A stretch of DNA of 64,000 nucleotides, from contig NMRA01000348.1 of the NCBI GenBank assembly GCA_002633005.1, positions 235,065 through 299,064 on the forward strand, written 5' to 3'. The notes below the pieces were generated by a model. It saw only the letters and a list, made by a program, of their open reading frames with translations, searched no databases and was not told where the DNA came from. A program made the position numbers and the translations under genes. Positions 37,401-44,573 of the stretch are shown in pieces (the stretch's first letter is position 1; the number at the start of each line of letters is the position of its first letter). This stretch comes from Phoronis australis (taxonomy: Eukaryota; Phoronida; Phoronidae).

Positions 37401-38528
37401 ACCCTCAGGTAATAACACTGTGACCAATTTACGCGTGTAGGTATGGTTTTGTAGCTCTAAAATTGGTGGAACAATCGGAATTGGTTTTACTTTCATGTAT
37501 GTTTTTGCCGGGAAGTCACAGAAGTTCTCGAACCGGATTTCGGGTCAATTCGTACGACAGTGTTTTCACTAGCTCCCAGTTTACATGTACATTGATAAAG
37601 AGCTCTTGGCGGCAATGCCTTTGATTAAGTCGCTTTATGTTCCAGTAAAAGCACATTGAGCGTTGTTTCGGAAACAGTGATTTCCCGTGGGTAATATTTT
37701 TTCTTTCTTTTCCGAAAAAGCGCTCGCAAGTGCATTGTCAGTGTTTGGGTCCTTGTCGGAAATCCCTAATACCACCAGCTAATTTAATGTGTGAGCTTTG
37801 TTTTGTGCTGGAGATTGGAGTGTAAACAGTCACTCATGCCGATAAAGCCTCGTTTTGGCGACTAATTAATGTTTACGGATCCAATATTAAGAGTGAAATG
37901 TAGGGAACATGTATGCAACCTAAAAGAACAGTAACAAATATATGCAACTTGAAAGATGTTTCACTTAATCATTTAACCTAATCAATAAGAACAAACATGG
38001 ACAGCTTGAATCGAACTCGTTGATTTTAATGTATCAAGTAATCAACTGAACAGGTCTACCGTGCTGGAGTTTTGTTGAAATACGTTTTGTATTATAGATG
38101 TAAATAAATATTTCTTCCTATACAGGTGTGTCATGTTCAATCTTAGGTCGTAAGTCTTTTGGAAAGTGCAACACACAGGTCTCCCTGACTCCAGTCTAAA
38201 ACCATTTTTCAACAACAGTTAACTACAATGACGTAACGATTCTCATGATGGCGCTCGGTCCTAACTGCCTTAAACGCCTTGTTACGCACACACGAACAGT
38301 GACAGAAACCAATTTTCCAATTCGAGCTTTTGCTCTCATTTATTCCAGTAAACGGCACGTGGTCTAATTGGGGGAGTTGGACTGCATGCAATGCCACGTG
38401 TGGCGGAAACAAATACCGTAACCGCACAAGGACCTGCACCAACCCGCCACCGGATCCTGGGCGGGGTCTGGACTGTGAAGGGCTCAACACTGAAGAGCAA
38501 TCGTGCCCATCACCGAACGACTGTCCAG
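10545..38528 (+). CDS. Spliced mosaic ectodomain gene (gene 2), 13 exons, 3' end not found
   Basis: I infer a gene made of exons at 10545-10602, 21662-21868, 22140-22415, 22756-22924, 23535-23743, 25031-25224, 25689-25799, 27133-27271, 28906-29082, 31685-31957, 32511-32672, 33813-34103 and 38349-38528. The joined length is 2446 nt (about 815 residues) and the reading frame is kept at every junction. Domain order is signal peptide, TSP1, PAN/apple-like, C-type lectin, F5/8C, TSP1, WSC, TSP1, WSC, TSP1. Interdomain introns are all phase 1; introns inside the lectin (phase 2) and F5/8C (phase 0) differ, as expected. Such a protein would be extracellular and probably binds carbohydrate or matrix. 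The coding sequence still ends in phase 1 at 38528, so at least one more exon is missing. Membership of the distant first exon is inference. I do not recognise an orthologue. Confidence 0.65.
10850..11405. mobile_element. Pair of related short inverted-repeat elements
   Basis: The first unit (about 10850-11020) has arms around TTAATTGTTGTTAGAG and CTCTAACAACAATTAA. The second (about 11249-11405) ends in a related GCATCTAAGAATAATGAACG arm. Both have a core of GTAAAGTAATTATTTGC-like direct repeats of about 22 bp. They look like two copies of one MITE family. Confidence 0.55.
11692..11851. mobile_element. 160-bp fold-back element
   Basis: The left arm TAGATTATTACATG...GGAGAATTATC and the right arm GATAATTCTCC...CATGTAATAATCTA are reverse complements over about 70 bp with few mismatches; the GTCGTTATCCC block also mirrors GGGATAACGAC. 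The loop is under 20 bp. The element would form a strong hairpin. Confidence 0.75.
12401..12470 (+). repeat. tRNA-like SINE head
   Basis: ATGGTGTAGTGG resembles an A box and GGGTTCGATTCC is a perfect B box, at tRNA-like spacing. The TPsiC stem after the B box pairs poorly (CCGGG against CCGTC) and no good acceptor stem forms. This is therefore a tRNA-derived SINE or tRNA pseudogene, not a functional tRNA gene. Confidence 0.6.
13650..13955. mobile_element. hAT-like MITE
   Basis: The block starts CAGGGGCGGATCCAGGATTTT and ends ATAAATCCGCCACTG, imperfect inverted termini of the CAGxGGCGGAT type seen in hAT-derived MITEs. It is 306 bp long and has no coding capacity. A clear 8-bp target duplication was not found, so the insertion is old or its borders are slightly off. 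Confidence 0.65.
14560..16020 (-). pseudogene. 5'-truncated LINE, reverse transcriptase remnant
   Basis: On the minus strand, the frame at 15657-15932 contains [20 protein letters not shown] followed by [10 protein letters not shown], the diagnostic non-LTR reverse transcriptase motifs with the YADD active site. Downstream, 15309-15512 has [11 protein letters not shown], typical of the thumb region. A further frame at about 15128-15270 ([18 protein letters not shown]) and a YPNVFFECP-like tail near 14800 complete the 3' half. The frames are interrupted by shifts, and a small in-frame duplication follows YADD, so the copy is dead. The endonuclease and 5' half are missing. Confidence 0.85.
16290..17025. 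repeat. Minisatellite interrupted by a directly repeated insert
   Basis: Units of roughly 45-60 bp containing ACATGCATAGAAACAATGCTTATAATGTACAAATAG-like sequence recur from about 16295 to 16470 and again from about 16795 to 17025. The array is split by the sequence at about 16473-16790, described separately. The frame at 17034-17387 just after it is open for 117 codons but has no recognised motif. Confidence 0.75.
16473..16722. repeat. Two direct copies of an LTR-end-like segment
   Basis: Copy 1 (16473-16594) and copy 2 (16595-16722) both hold CTTCCGGCTCCGTC, TGTCGACTGCGAATTAAACACG and TTAGTTTATCTGGC. After copy 2 comes GAGGTGGCAGCGATATGG, which resembles the primer-binding region and leader following an LTR. 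The pair may be the remnant of an LTR junction, but no TG...CA ends or gag/pol frame could be shown. Confidence 0.45.
18985..20760 (+). repeat. Two copies of a repeat with a shared reading frame
   Basis: At about 19021-19140 and 20601-20760 the same frame reads [20 protein letters not shown] and [21 protein letters not shown] third, minus-strand copy lies at 51663-51902 (MSLGLLLQTCTPEERGLFRN). The shared protein-like frame suggests a retroelement-derived repeat rather than host exons. The copies are separated by unrelated sequence including microsatellites. Confidence 0.55.
19170..19500. repeat. Microsatellite block: (TACA)n, (CACACG)n, (CT)n
   Basis: Consecutive simple repeats: ACATACATAC-type, then ACACACGCAC-type, then a long CT run with one undetermined base at 19449. 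No gene content. Confidence 0.95.
21270..21480. repeat. CAT/ATC-rich trinucleotide tract
   Basis: Dense imperfect (ATC)n sequence before the first TSP1 exon of gene 2. Open frames here are histidine/isoleucine-rich artefacts of the repeat. Confidence 0.85.
21662..21868 (+). CDS. TSP1-like repeat exon (gene 2)
   Basis: A 207-bp phase 1-1 exon (69 codons) lies between TTTTTATGCAG and CCAAG|GTACTT. It encodes a divergent TSP1 module: [34 protein letters not shown], then QQCLCPS. The first tryptophan of the usual WxxWxxW ladder is lacking and about a dozen residues follow the last cysteine before the donor. The next exon, a PAN-like domain, follows after 271 bp. A CAT-rich microsatellite lies upstream at about 21.3-21.5 kb. 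Confidence 0.8.
22140..22415 (+). CDS. PAN/apple-like domain exon (gene 2)
   Basis: A 276-bp phase 1-1 exon (92 codons) is flanked by TTGTTTTCAG and ATTG|GTAAGT. It encodes one extracellular module with cysteines spaced as in PAN/apple domains: an N-terminal LCDL, a central [17 protein letters not shown], then [10 protein letters not shown] and a last cysteine near the C-terminal border (FQC). Apple domains mediate protein-protein or protein-carbohydrate contacts. Two NxT/NxS sequons are present. The assignment rests on the cysteine pattern and helix-loop composition, not on a profile search. Confidence 0.65.
22756..22924 (+). CDS. C-type lectin domain, N-terminal half exon (gene 2)
   Basis: A 169-bp exon (phase 1 in, phase 2 out) encodes the start of a C-type lectin-like domain. 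[13 protein letters not shown] gives the typical CPxGW...CY opening. It is followed by [19 protein letters not shown], the alpha-1 cysteine and the SHLAxI strand. The acceptor is CGCTTACTAG and the donor CATCG|GTAGGT. The exon joins 23535-23743 in frame to complete the domain. Confidence 0.85.
23535..23743 (+). CDS. C-type lectin domain, C-terminal half exon (gene 2)
   Basis: A 209-bp exon (phase 2 in, phase 1 out) carries the rest of the lectin-like fold: [18 protein letters not shown], a cysteine-rich loop and the terminal LILCEKEP, equivalent to the conserved FICE strand. The EPN/QPD and WND calcium-binding motifs of sugar-binding C-type lectins are absent and the long loop has extra cysteines. 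The domain is therefore probably a protein-binding CTLD or a calcium-independent one. The acceptor (ACAGCTAG) has a poor pyrimidine tract, so its exact position is the least certain part; the donor ATTT|GTAAGT is good. Confidence 0.75.
25031..25224 (+). CDS. F5/8C (discoidin) domain exon 1 of 3 (gene 2)
   Basis: A 194-bp exon (phase 1 in, 0 out) starts an F5/8 type C domain: [20 protein letters not shown] matches the opening strand with its SS pair. [14 protein letters not shown] gives the RL...W motif, and [18 protein letters not shown] matches the conserved WLQVDL...VTGIxTQG segment. The next exon starts with G at the position of the TQG glycine. Borders are TTTCGAACAG and CAAAG|GTATGT. Confidence 0.85.
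25689..25799 (+). CDS. F5/8C domain exon 2 of 3 (gene 2)
   Basis: A 111-bp phase 0-0 exon (37 codons) continues the discoidin domain. [20 protein letters not shown] corresponds to the strand usually reading VxxYxVxYSxDG; [10 protein letters not shown] and an unusual CEVV follow. It lies between TTTCTCAG and AAGTG|GTGAGC. Two cysteines here are not standard for the family. Confidence 0.8.
27133..27271 (+). CDS. F5/8C domain exon 3 of 3 (gene 2)
   Basis: A 139-bp exon (phase 0 in, 1 out) ends the domain. It has FNANADTNS (the FxGNxD turn), then [20 protein letters not shown], matching the signature aRYiRi.P..y....lR.E. It closes LEVYGYRYG where most members have a terminal GC, so the disulfide that normally closes the domain is missing or replaced. 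Borders are CCGTTTCAG and TATG|GTAAGT. The full domain over three exons is about 147 residues, the normal length. Confidence 0.85.
28906..29082 (+). CDS. TSP1 repeat exon (gene 2)
   Basis: A 177-bp phase 1-1 exon (59 codons) encodes [24 protein letters not shown], then DPLPGRHC and ECP. The tryptophan ladder is complete, but the usual CSxTCG pair is replaced by QCRLFGG, removing one cysteine. The N-terminal KKIEIYGEW is slightly longer than in the other modules. Borders are TTTTTGTAG and CCTG|GTGGGT. The THAP-bearing transposon lies only about 200 bp downstream in the following intron. Confidence 0.8.
29543..30098 (+). pseudogene. THAP zinc-finger gene remnant inside transposon
   Basis: From 29543 the frame reads [18 protein letters not shown] then FPKDD, the start of a THAP C2CH DNA-binding finger (the C..C pair and the FP motif). 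The second half appears only after a frameshift near 29670: [20 protein letters not shown] then [10 protein letters not shown], matching the CxxHF and AVPxI regions. The third zinc ligand is changed, GGKH in place of CxxH. The frame then continues to about 30098 with a low-complexity serine-rich region. The frameshift and lost cysteine mark it as non-functional. Confidence 0.7.
30150..30253 (-). pseudogene. Inverted second copy of the THAP start in the right arm
   Basis: Read on the minus strand from 30253, the right arm begins [15 protein letters not shown], clearly parallel to [15 protein letters not shown] on the other arm, then drifts out of frame. The inverted repeat therefore includes part of the THAP coding region, not just terminal sequence. 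Confidence 0.65.
30885..31020. repeat. Short direct duplication with GGGGGCTAAAGCCCCC-like hairpin
   Basis: Two similar segments each contain GCGTAGCACT...ACAAGTGG or ACAAAGTGG, then a G run and a C run able to pair, then CCxCCTxTGGTG. They look like two diverged units of one repeat. Confidence 0.5.
31685..31957 (+). CDS. WSC domain exon 1 (gene 2)
   Basis: A 273-bp phase 1-1 exon (91 codons) encodes a WSC domain, a cysteine-rich putative carbohydrate-binding module. It opens [13 protein letters not shown], continues [20 protein letters not shown] and SECYCGNTY, and ends [17 protein letters not shown]. This is the GC...C..C...Y..a....C.CG...C...C...CGG pattern. Borders are CTTTTCCAG and ACACA|GTAAGA. 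NxS/NxT sequons are present. A second WSC exon lies at 33813, separated from this one by a TSP1 exon. Confidence 0.85.
32511..32672 (+). CDS. TSP1 repeat exon (gene 2)
   Basis: A 162-bp phase 1-1 exon (54 codons) encodes a canonical TSP1 repeat: [20 protein letters not shown], then [16 protein letters not shown], ending SCSVC. The acceptor TTATTTGAAG is imperfect; the donor is TACA|GTACGT. It sits between the two WSC exons, giving an alternating WSC-TSP1-WSC-TSP1 arrangement that suggests duplication of a two-module cassette. Confidence 0.85.
33813..34103 (+). CDS. WSC domain exon 2 (gene 2)
   Basis: A 291-bp phase 1-1 exon (97 codons) encodes a second WSC domain. It starts [15 protein letters not shown], continues [19 protein letters not shown] and [12 protein letters not shown], and ends [19 protein letters not shown]. 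The CGG motif and the paired CxC are conserved. Borders are CATTTTTTAG and ATTG|GTAAGT. It is closer to the WSC consensus than the first copy. Confidence 0.88.
34104..38348. other. Long intron of gene 2, no coding support
   Basis: About 4.2 kb between the second WSC exon and the last TSP1 exon. Open frames here (for instance 35559-35966 and 36170-36454 on the minus strand, 36756-37157 on the plus strand) lack splice context, domain motifs and codon-like composition. No clear terminal-inverted-repeat element was seen. Confidence 0.5.
38349..38528 (+). CDS. TSP1 repeat exon (gene 2, last recognised)
   Basis: A 180-bp phase 1-1 exon (60 codons) encodes [19 protein letters not shown], then [16 protein letters not shown] and SCPSPNDCP. 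The tryptophan ladder and six cysteines are present. Borders are TTTATTCCAG and CCAG|GTGAGA. The intron that follows (about 38.61-38.96 kb) is clearly similar to the one after the TSP1 exon at 4750. The frame is still open in phase 1, so this is not the last exon of the gene. Confidence 0.85.
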
Positions 38529-38609
38529 GTGAGATTCAAGATTCTAGACAAGAGATGTCACAAATGCACATGTACATGTACTTAAGATACTGTGAACTCC
38601 AATCAAAAG

Positions 38610-38957
38610 TGTGCGACTTCATACATCTAGGTTGAAAATAAGTCTTAAAGTTGTATGCACATTTAAGAGGATTTGTCTTCATTCATATTTATCGTGTGCT
38701 TTAAAGCGAGATGATAATTAAGTACAGTGATTGAGACTGGTGAAGACAAAGCACATCTGTGATTTCTTTCTAATTTCCTACTTCTGATGCTTTATCGATC
38801 TTGTTGACTGATAAATTGACTGATTGACTGGTCCTGAGTTTTTGCCTGAATCTGGATGCCGGATAGTGTTTGTGTGCCGTGAGGTTTGAAGTAGTATTGT
38901 GAGAATACTTCACTTGTTTTGAACTACTCGTTTTCGACATTTGCTCTTGCGGCCTGA
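38610..38957. repeat. Paralogue of the 5.2-5.5 kb intron segment
   Basis: About 345 bp align in order with 5181-5525. Shared landmarks are GTGCATTTAA or its variant, AAGTACAGTGA, GGTGAAGACxA, ACTGATAAATTGACTGA, GAATCTGGATGCCG and TTTTCGACATTT. Both copies lie just after a TSP1 exon, about 80 bp downstream of the donor. Confidence 0.8.
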
Positions 38958-40840
38958 AATGCATACATGTATTTTGCACCATGGTTGACAGTGAGATTCG
39001 ACACTGTGGATAGCTGGTTAATTGAGAAACGTGTTGGAAACGGAGACCGTCAGCAAAGGTATGTTTTATGAACATTAGTCAGAAGTGTTATCATACGTTC
39101 CACACAACTTGTTTTCGACAAATAAACAAATCTCACTTGAGCGAAAGGGCGAAGTCTCTGAGAACATAAACATAACGGTTAGTTTCCGAGATAATTTCTT
39201 TAAACGAATTTGAGAATCCAAGGCGCGCGTGATTTTCATGGCAGCACGCTTTAACACGTCACTAAAGTACAATCCGAGTGTAATTATACTTTCATTATTT
39301 ACATTGGAAAATGAGAAGTAAAATGGGATTATTTTGATTCATGAACCTAGAAATTGTCAGTTTCAATATGATAAAAACGTACCGAGTTTTCTTGTAAGGG
39401 TATCTTTTAATATGGAAACTTTAAAGTTTTTGTGTTTTGGTGATATCTCATGCAGACGTTTGTGGTCTCGCTTTCATCTAAACATGGCAACGCCTTCTAC
39501 ATGCCGGCTTACCAAATAACTACGGTCCGTTGCCTGAGCTTGTTCACGGCGCCTCTCTAGTATTTCTTCATCACTGTATTCCTGTTGGAATTGATAGCCT
39601 GTACAACTTAACCGTTGACGATCCACCTGCGAAGTCGAGACTGATGATCAAGCTCTAGCTCGTCCTAAGTTGGGATTGCGAGTTACCATGTTGGCGTTTT
39701 ACTGGGCGTTCTATTTCAAAATGAATTATTCTCACCCTAACCAATACTTATATAAAACTGAAACAAAGCCTGTCTCATTAGATGCAATTTGTAATGCCTT
39801 TGGAGTGTTCGTGAGTGCTAATGATTTGAGAAGCCAGCAATGGATAAATCACTGCGTTACCGGCTTTAGGTGCAATAAAACTAATTGACGGGACACCGAG
39901 GCCGTGTGAGCTCATGCTAATTTAGTGTCTGCTGGCAGAAACTGTAGTGAAACAACTCGATTTCCATCCCACGACCAGGTGTTAGGGGAATCTTTATTTA
40001 TATTTACATTACTCAAATAATGATTGTCAATGTACAACTTCTGCCCTGACGGCCTGCTGTCGGTGAAAGCGGAACCTGAATTCGCGGCCCCCGACGTGTA
40101 AATAGATTTGCAGTTTCGTGGCTAACTCACCAACTGAACGTAATCACGTGCACATTACTTTGGCTCACTAGTATAGTATTTTCTCGACTGGAAGTTTAGT
40201 TTCCACTGAGCTTTGGCTGGTTTATGTTCGTGATTTCTGATCAGTTTCCGAGCCACTGGCTGGCGGGATAACGAGTCAATCCGGCCCGCCGTGACGGGTC
40301 TGATGGGGCTCCGAACCACTGGCCAGGATAACAAGCGTTTTATGTTTAGAGCTCAAAAAATCACAAGTCTAAACAACACAGATCTTGGTTCTCCTGTCTG
40401 TATCTCACGGAAAATACTTCGAAATTATCTCCAAACACACCCCAAACTCCTGCTACGGACCTTATTGGCCTCCGAACTTTGCAGGCACTGTGGGTTCAAA
40501 TAACAATAAATCTGTAAGAGCGAAATAAAACAACACGTTTTGATAAGAACTCGCTGTATTTTTAAGGGTTTTACATCGAGGTTTTATGATTTATTGGTGT
40601 TAAACGATGACTTCAAGCGATAAGCTGACACCAGTAACCCGTGTTGTGAACTGATGAACTACAGACTGCGTGTGAAACCGATGACGTCATTGGATAATTT
40701 CAACACCTCTGTCTGCCGTCAGGTGTCAGGTAACGCAACCGTACGTGTCGTTATGGAGTAGAACTACTCGATCTAAATTGATACAAATTAGGTTGTTTTT
40801 TGGGTTTCATGCTCCTTTAATCGGTTTGGTTTGGCTGTTG
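38958..40840. other. Non-coding stretch after the last TSP1 exon
   Basis: No exon with a phase-1 acceptor and a recognisable domain, transmembrane segment or stop context was found, although gene 2 needs at least one more exon downstream of 38528. Frames such as 39670-39888 and 40291-40503 have no motifs. Confidence 0.4.
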
Positions 40841-41470
40841 TTAGTCGCTTCCCGGTTCGACGGATAGGTTCTTGAGCGGGCTTAATTTCTGTGCTCGACA
40901 TTCCTCTTCCGCGTTGTCTTGAGCATAATTAGTGAACCTGGATGGTTATGGAGGCATGTACATGTACGTGACTTTTTTACAAACTTTCCCCATGTGAAAA
41001 GTACCAAAAACTCTTTCAAAAATATCGTAGTAGAGGTCACTGTAGATAAACTGTCATTGTGCTAAACTTTGAAGCCAGCGTATGATCTTCATGCTTTCTC
41101 TAGGTTTATAGCTGAAGATTTGTGCTTCCGCCACAATACATCTCAGAGCCCTAGCGGGTGTTCTAAGGTCTCGTTACACTCTAAAATGTGACTGGGCGTT
41201 TTCAGTAGACATTTCACCTCTATTTTTTGGTCTAGATCCAGATGTCACGCTTGATATCGAAATGTCTCGCTTTTCCAATGCATGTGTGTGTGTTTTTTCA
41301 ATGTTGATAACTACATGTGGTCATTGTGGTACAGCACAAAAGCTTGACCTAGATATAAGCGCGCGTGTGTGTGCGTGCCTCGGGGCAGTGACCATTTGCG
41401 GTATTCACTTATCCTCATTTGCAGGTCGATAAGAAAGGCTGGATCACCTACACACACTGAACAGGGCACC

Positions 41471-41638
41471 ATGTCACTAGTGAATATCATGTTACATGTA
41501 AGTGTCTTTCCCGAGACTCAGAGGACAATCCTGTCGATCGTTTCACAAGTTCTAATAAGAATGCTAGCGAATAGATGGATAAATGTGCAGCCACGAGAGC
41601 AGGCTACACGGCACGTGAACGATACAAGAAGGAGTTAA
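41471..41638 (+). CDS. Small membrane-anchor-like ORF, copy A
   Basis: A GGCACCATG start, close to the Kozak consensus, opens a 55-codon frame beginning MSLVNIML. The middle (TILSIVSQVLIRMLANRW) matches the hydrophobic helix of copy B but carries Arg and Gln, so it is a poor membrane span. The tail reads INVQPREQATRHVND. The frame is also open upstream to a CATTTGCAG acceptor in phase 2, so it could be an internal exon rather than a first exon. Compared with copy B, indels keep the frame. I do not recognise the family. Confidence 0.45.
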   Translation: MSLVNIMLHVSVFPETQRTILSIVSQVLIRMLANRWINVQPREQATRHVNDTRRS

Positions 41639-41979
41639 GTAATTATGCCTGGCCTTTGCCTGGGCTTGGCGTGTGGATTCTAGCTGGCGTTAAGTTCGTT
41701 CCGTCATCATTTCCAATCTTAGAGTGACGTGGCTTCATCGCTTAATTTTCATCGGTTAACTTGCGGAATATGGTAGCAGAAGATATCTCAGAAGACAATT
41801 TCATTTTCTCTCTTCTTAATTTATGTCTGTTCGAACCGACACACAAGTGACGTGCTATCAATTTTCAAATTTGTAGTGGAATCATGCTACGTGAGGCTGT
41901 GTCGAGCTCGGTATTAGATGTATGCATAACCGCTCTCAAGTGTATAAAGCTGCATGTATACATGTATACGGCCTTTGTT

Positions 41980-42092
41980 ACTTCCGATTCTAGTGACGTG
42001 GATATTAGTGACGTACATTCCAGAACAAGTCAACTGGAACCATCTGTTGGAGAGATTGGTAACCAGAATACCTATCGACACGCACCCTATGA
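41980..42092 (+). CDS. Acidic tail exon, copy A
   Basis: The frame DSSDVDISDVHSRTSQLEPS followed by GEIGN...YRHAPYEV aligns with the copy B exon at 51418. Several differences are third-position changes and the indels are multiples of three. The acceptor GCAG of copy B is missing here; the next AG (GATTCTAG) would shorten the exon by a few codons. GAG|GTATTT is a possible donor. The sequence looks like an acidic cytoplasmic or linker segment. Confidence 0.4.
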
Positions 42093-42249
42093 GGTATTTG
42101 TAGTGCAGTTTGAAGGTATTTGTCTTAGAAGTCAATATGGCTCGCTGAAAGTTTGTAAATTTGCATTCTTTCTTGTAAAATATTAGTATTGCAAGCGACA
42201 AGAACAACGCGGTTGCAACACAAAAACAGCTCGAACACAACTTTGAAAT

Positions 42250-44280
42250 CGTTGGGATTTTGAGGAGTTTTTATCAGTAGCATGCACAATCCATAAAATT
42301 TGTGGTGTTATTTTATTTAACATCAAGTCTTAAATGTGCCTTATGGATAGAATTTTCGAAGTCTGTTTTCTGAGTTCTAAGTATAGAGACCATGTCGTAC
42401 ATGGTTTGGTTTCTATAGGCCTATATCATTCTTTAATTGTGGTTAGGTAATTTTGCTGAAATTCAATGAATACAGAATGACCAATGCTAAACAGTCAAAG
42501 CAAGAGAAACACTTTGAATTTCCATATTACAGGCTAACGATTGATGTTTCAGAGGACAAAGCATGCGTTGACATTGGCAATGAATGTAAGTGCAACATAA
42601 CCATTGGGTATACATGAACATTTAAATTATGAGTTATATTATTGTTCAATGCTGACACTGTTAATATATATAGTGGAAATATATCTTGTACTGACTTTTG
42701 GTCTTGATATCTCGGTATACTTCGGAGGTTGCATGGACAGCAGTGAATCTCGAGGATTGAGGCCCTTACAGGATAGAAATCCTTTCGCACTAATAGTCAT
42801 TAGGTCCTGCAAGCTGACTAAAAAAGCATCGCGAGGCGTCGTCAAACGTTATGTGCATAAAACATTTGAATTCGGAAAAAACTGGATTTAACTATGCACA
42901 TACGAGACCTATTATTTATTAGGTCAAGTGCCTTACAGGGGCTAGGTGTTGTGCCCTTTTTGAAATTGCACTGGGCAAGATCATCACGCTTTCTCTTTTT
43001 TGCAGTCCAGCAAGTATCCTTGATGTGGGCATTGCAGATGAAGAGTTTGGAAGGGAGGAAGTTGCAGAAGATAGCATCAATAGGTAGCGCGATGGAGACT
43101 ATGACCACACGTTGTCTACAGGTTTCGGAGGTGTCCACAGGATTCATGATGCAGCTGATATACACTCAGCTTTGGACAATAGCTAATTCATTGTTTTTAT
43201 GACACCCCGTTTCCTTTTCAAATCTCATCACCGTGTCTTGCAAAGAATGTCAGCGGTGTTTTGATTTCTTCTTCTGTTAAAGGCTCAACACTCTCTTTCT
43301 ACCACATTCTCTGAAAGGTGTCACACTTGCTCATTTGGTCACTGCCTTTATTTTTCTCTGAAAATGCATCATTAAAAAAATGATAACCACATGAAAATCT
43401 GTGTAAAATGTAATCATATGGTTCCCAATTTCTTCAAGATTTAACTTCACATAGATTGCTAAGTATAGGAGGTTCTGTTTTTACAAATCATTAATGCTTC
43501 TCTGAAGTAGAGATTTTGATTTTTTCCACGTGTTTGGTATTCATGAAAAAGCACCGGTGTGTCAGCGTGACTGCATAAGTTTGGAGGCCTCTTGAGCTGG
43601 GGTCACTTAAGTCACTATAGTAGCTGTAGCGACTGACCTCTCTTTCCTTCCCCTACCTCCTCTTACGCTTAAACCTCTCCTTGTTCTCCTGGCTCTCCCA
43701 CATATATTACAGGAACAAACAGCCCTTTCAAATTTCACACGAAGTATCAAAGTTCATCAAAACCATGCCTAACATTGGATGTAATTTCTAGACCAATGCA
43801 AATACTTCAAACAGGACTGGTAGTGTGTGAAAAATTCTGTTTGCGACTGCATTCCACTAGCGAATTCTCAGCCCCAATCTTTTGGTCTAAGTTCTTGTCA
43901 GGTTTTACCCTATGGATAGGTGGGCGCTGTCTGTCACTGATCGATACTAATGCCATTTGGATGCAATGGTAGACTGAACACTGGTTCGAGTTAATCACTT
44001 TATTAATCTTGACTGTATGCTCACAAGTGCATTCAAACGAAGTGTACAAGGTAATTTATGTTGTATGATCAAAGTCTTTACTTGTGAATCACTTTCAGCA
44101 CCTGCTACAATTGTTGGTTCAATAGCATGCTACTTTTAACGGCTGAATTGTTAGAAAAATTCTGTGCGATTGACACTGTGCAGTGGCTGTTGTTACAGCC
44201 AATGAATAACTCTAAGGCAGTACCTTGACGTTCTGTTATTTTCTCTTCTGGAATTATAATTATATGGACCGCGGACGGTA
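42250..44280. other. Mostly non-coding spacer
   Basis: Apart from the candidate exon at 43006, no coding support was found. Minus-strand frames at 42639-42845 and 42842-43165 lack motifs. No clear element boundaries are visible. Confidence 0.4.
43006..43085 (+). CDS. Candidate orphan acidic exon
   Basis: An excellent acceptor (TTCTCTTTTTTGCAG) precedes a phase-2 frame reading PASILDVGIADEEFG then REEVAEDSIN, ended by AATAG|GTAGCG, a usable donor. The acidic composition resembles the tail exons of the duplicated locus next door, but phases do not join simply. It is not recognised by family and could be chance. Confidence 0.25.
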
Positions 44281-44288
44281 AAATAAAT

Positions 44289-44410
44289 TATTACTCTGCG
44301 CGTGTAAGCGCAGAGTACTGTTGTTCCTGGGTTTTCTTCAATTTTATTCTTATTACTCTGCGCGTGTAAGCGCAGAGTACTGTTGTTCCTGGGTTTTCTT
44401 TAATTTTATT
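44289..44410. repeat. 61-bp direct duplication with a GCGCAGAGT palindrome
   Basis: The sequence ATTACTCTGCGCGTGTAAGCGCAGAGTACTGTTGTTCCTGGGTTTTCTT occurs twice, 61 bp apart, nearly identical. Each copy holds an inverted pair ACTCTGCGC / GCGCAGAGT around GTGTAA. A T/TTC-rich run follows. Confidence 0.9.
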
Positions 44411-44573
44411 CTTATTCTTCTTATTATTCTTCTTATTCTTCTTCTTATTCTTCTTCCGACCAACTTTGAGGCTTAATAACTGCAAATTGGGTGCAGGTAC
44501 GGTCTTTAAATTCAGCATATGACTTTTGACAGTATATAGATTTTGATTGGTTATATAATCATATTCCATATTG

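Larger units (their letters stand above)
40845..42240 (+). repeat. Segmental duplication, copy A
   Basis: This segment aligns in order with copy B at about 50038-51640. Shared landmarks include AGCGGGCTTA, TTGAGCATAA, GCTAAACTTTGAAGCC, CATTTCACCTCT, CGCTTTTCCAATxCATGTGT, the CATTTGCAG|GTCGATAAGAAAGGCT junction, the ATGTCACTAGTGAA exon and the acidic exon. Divergence is moderate and indels are common, so the duplication is not recent. Confidence 0.8.

Noticed and set aside
42552-42584. 33-bp micro-exon with GATGTTTCAG acceptor and AAT|GTAAGT donor downstream of the acidic exon A
   Set aside because: It is too short to support without junction reads, is not clearly duplicated downstream of copy B, and no frame link is convincing.
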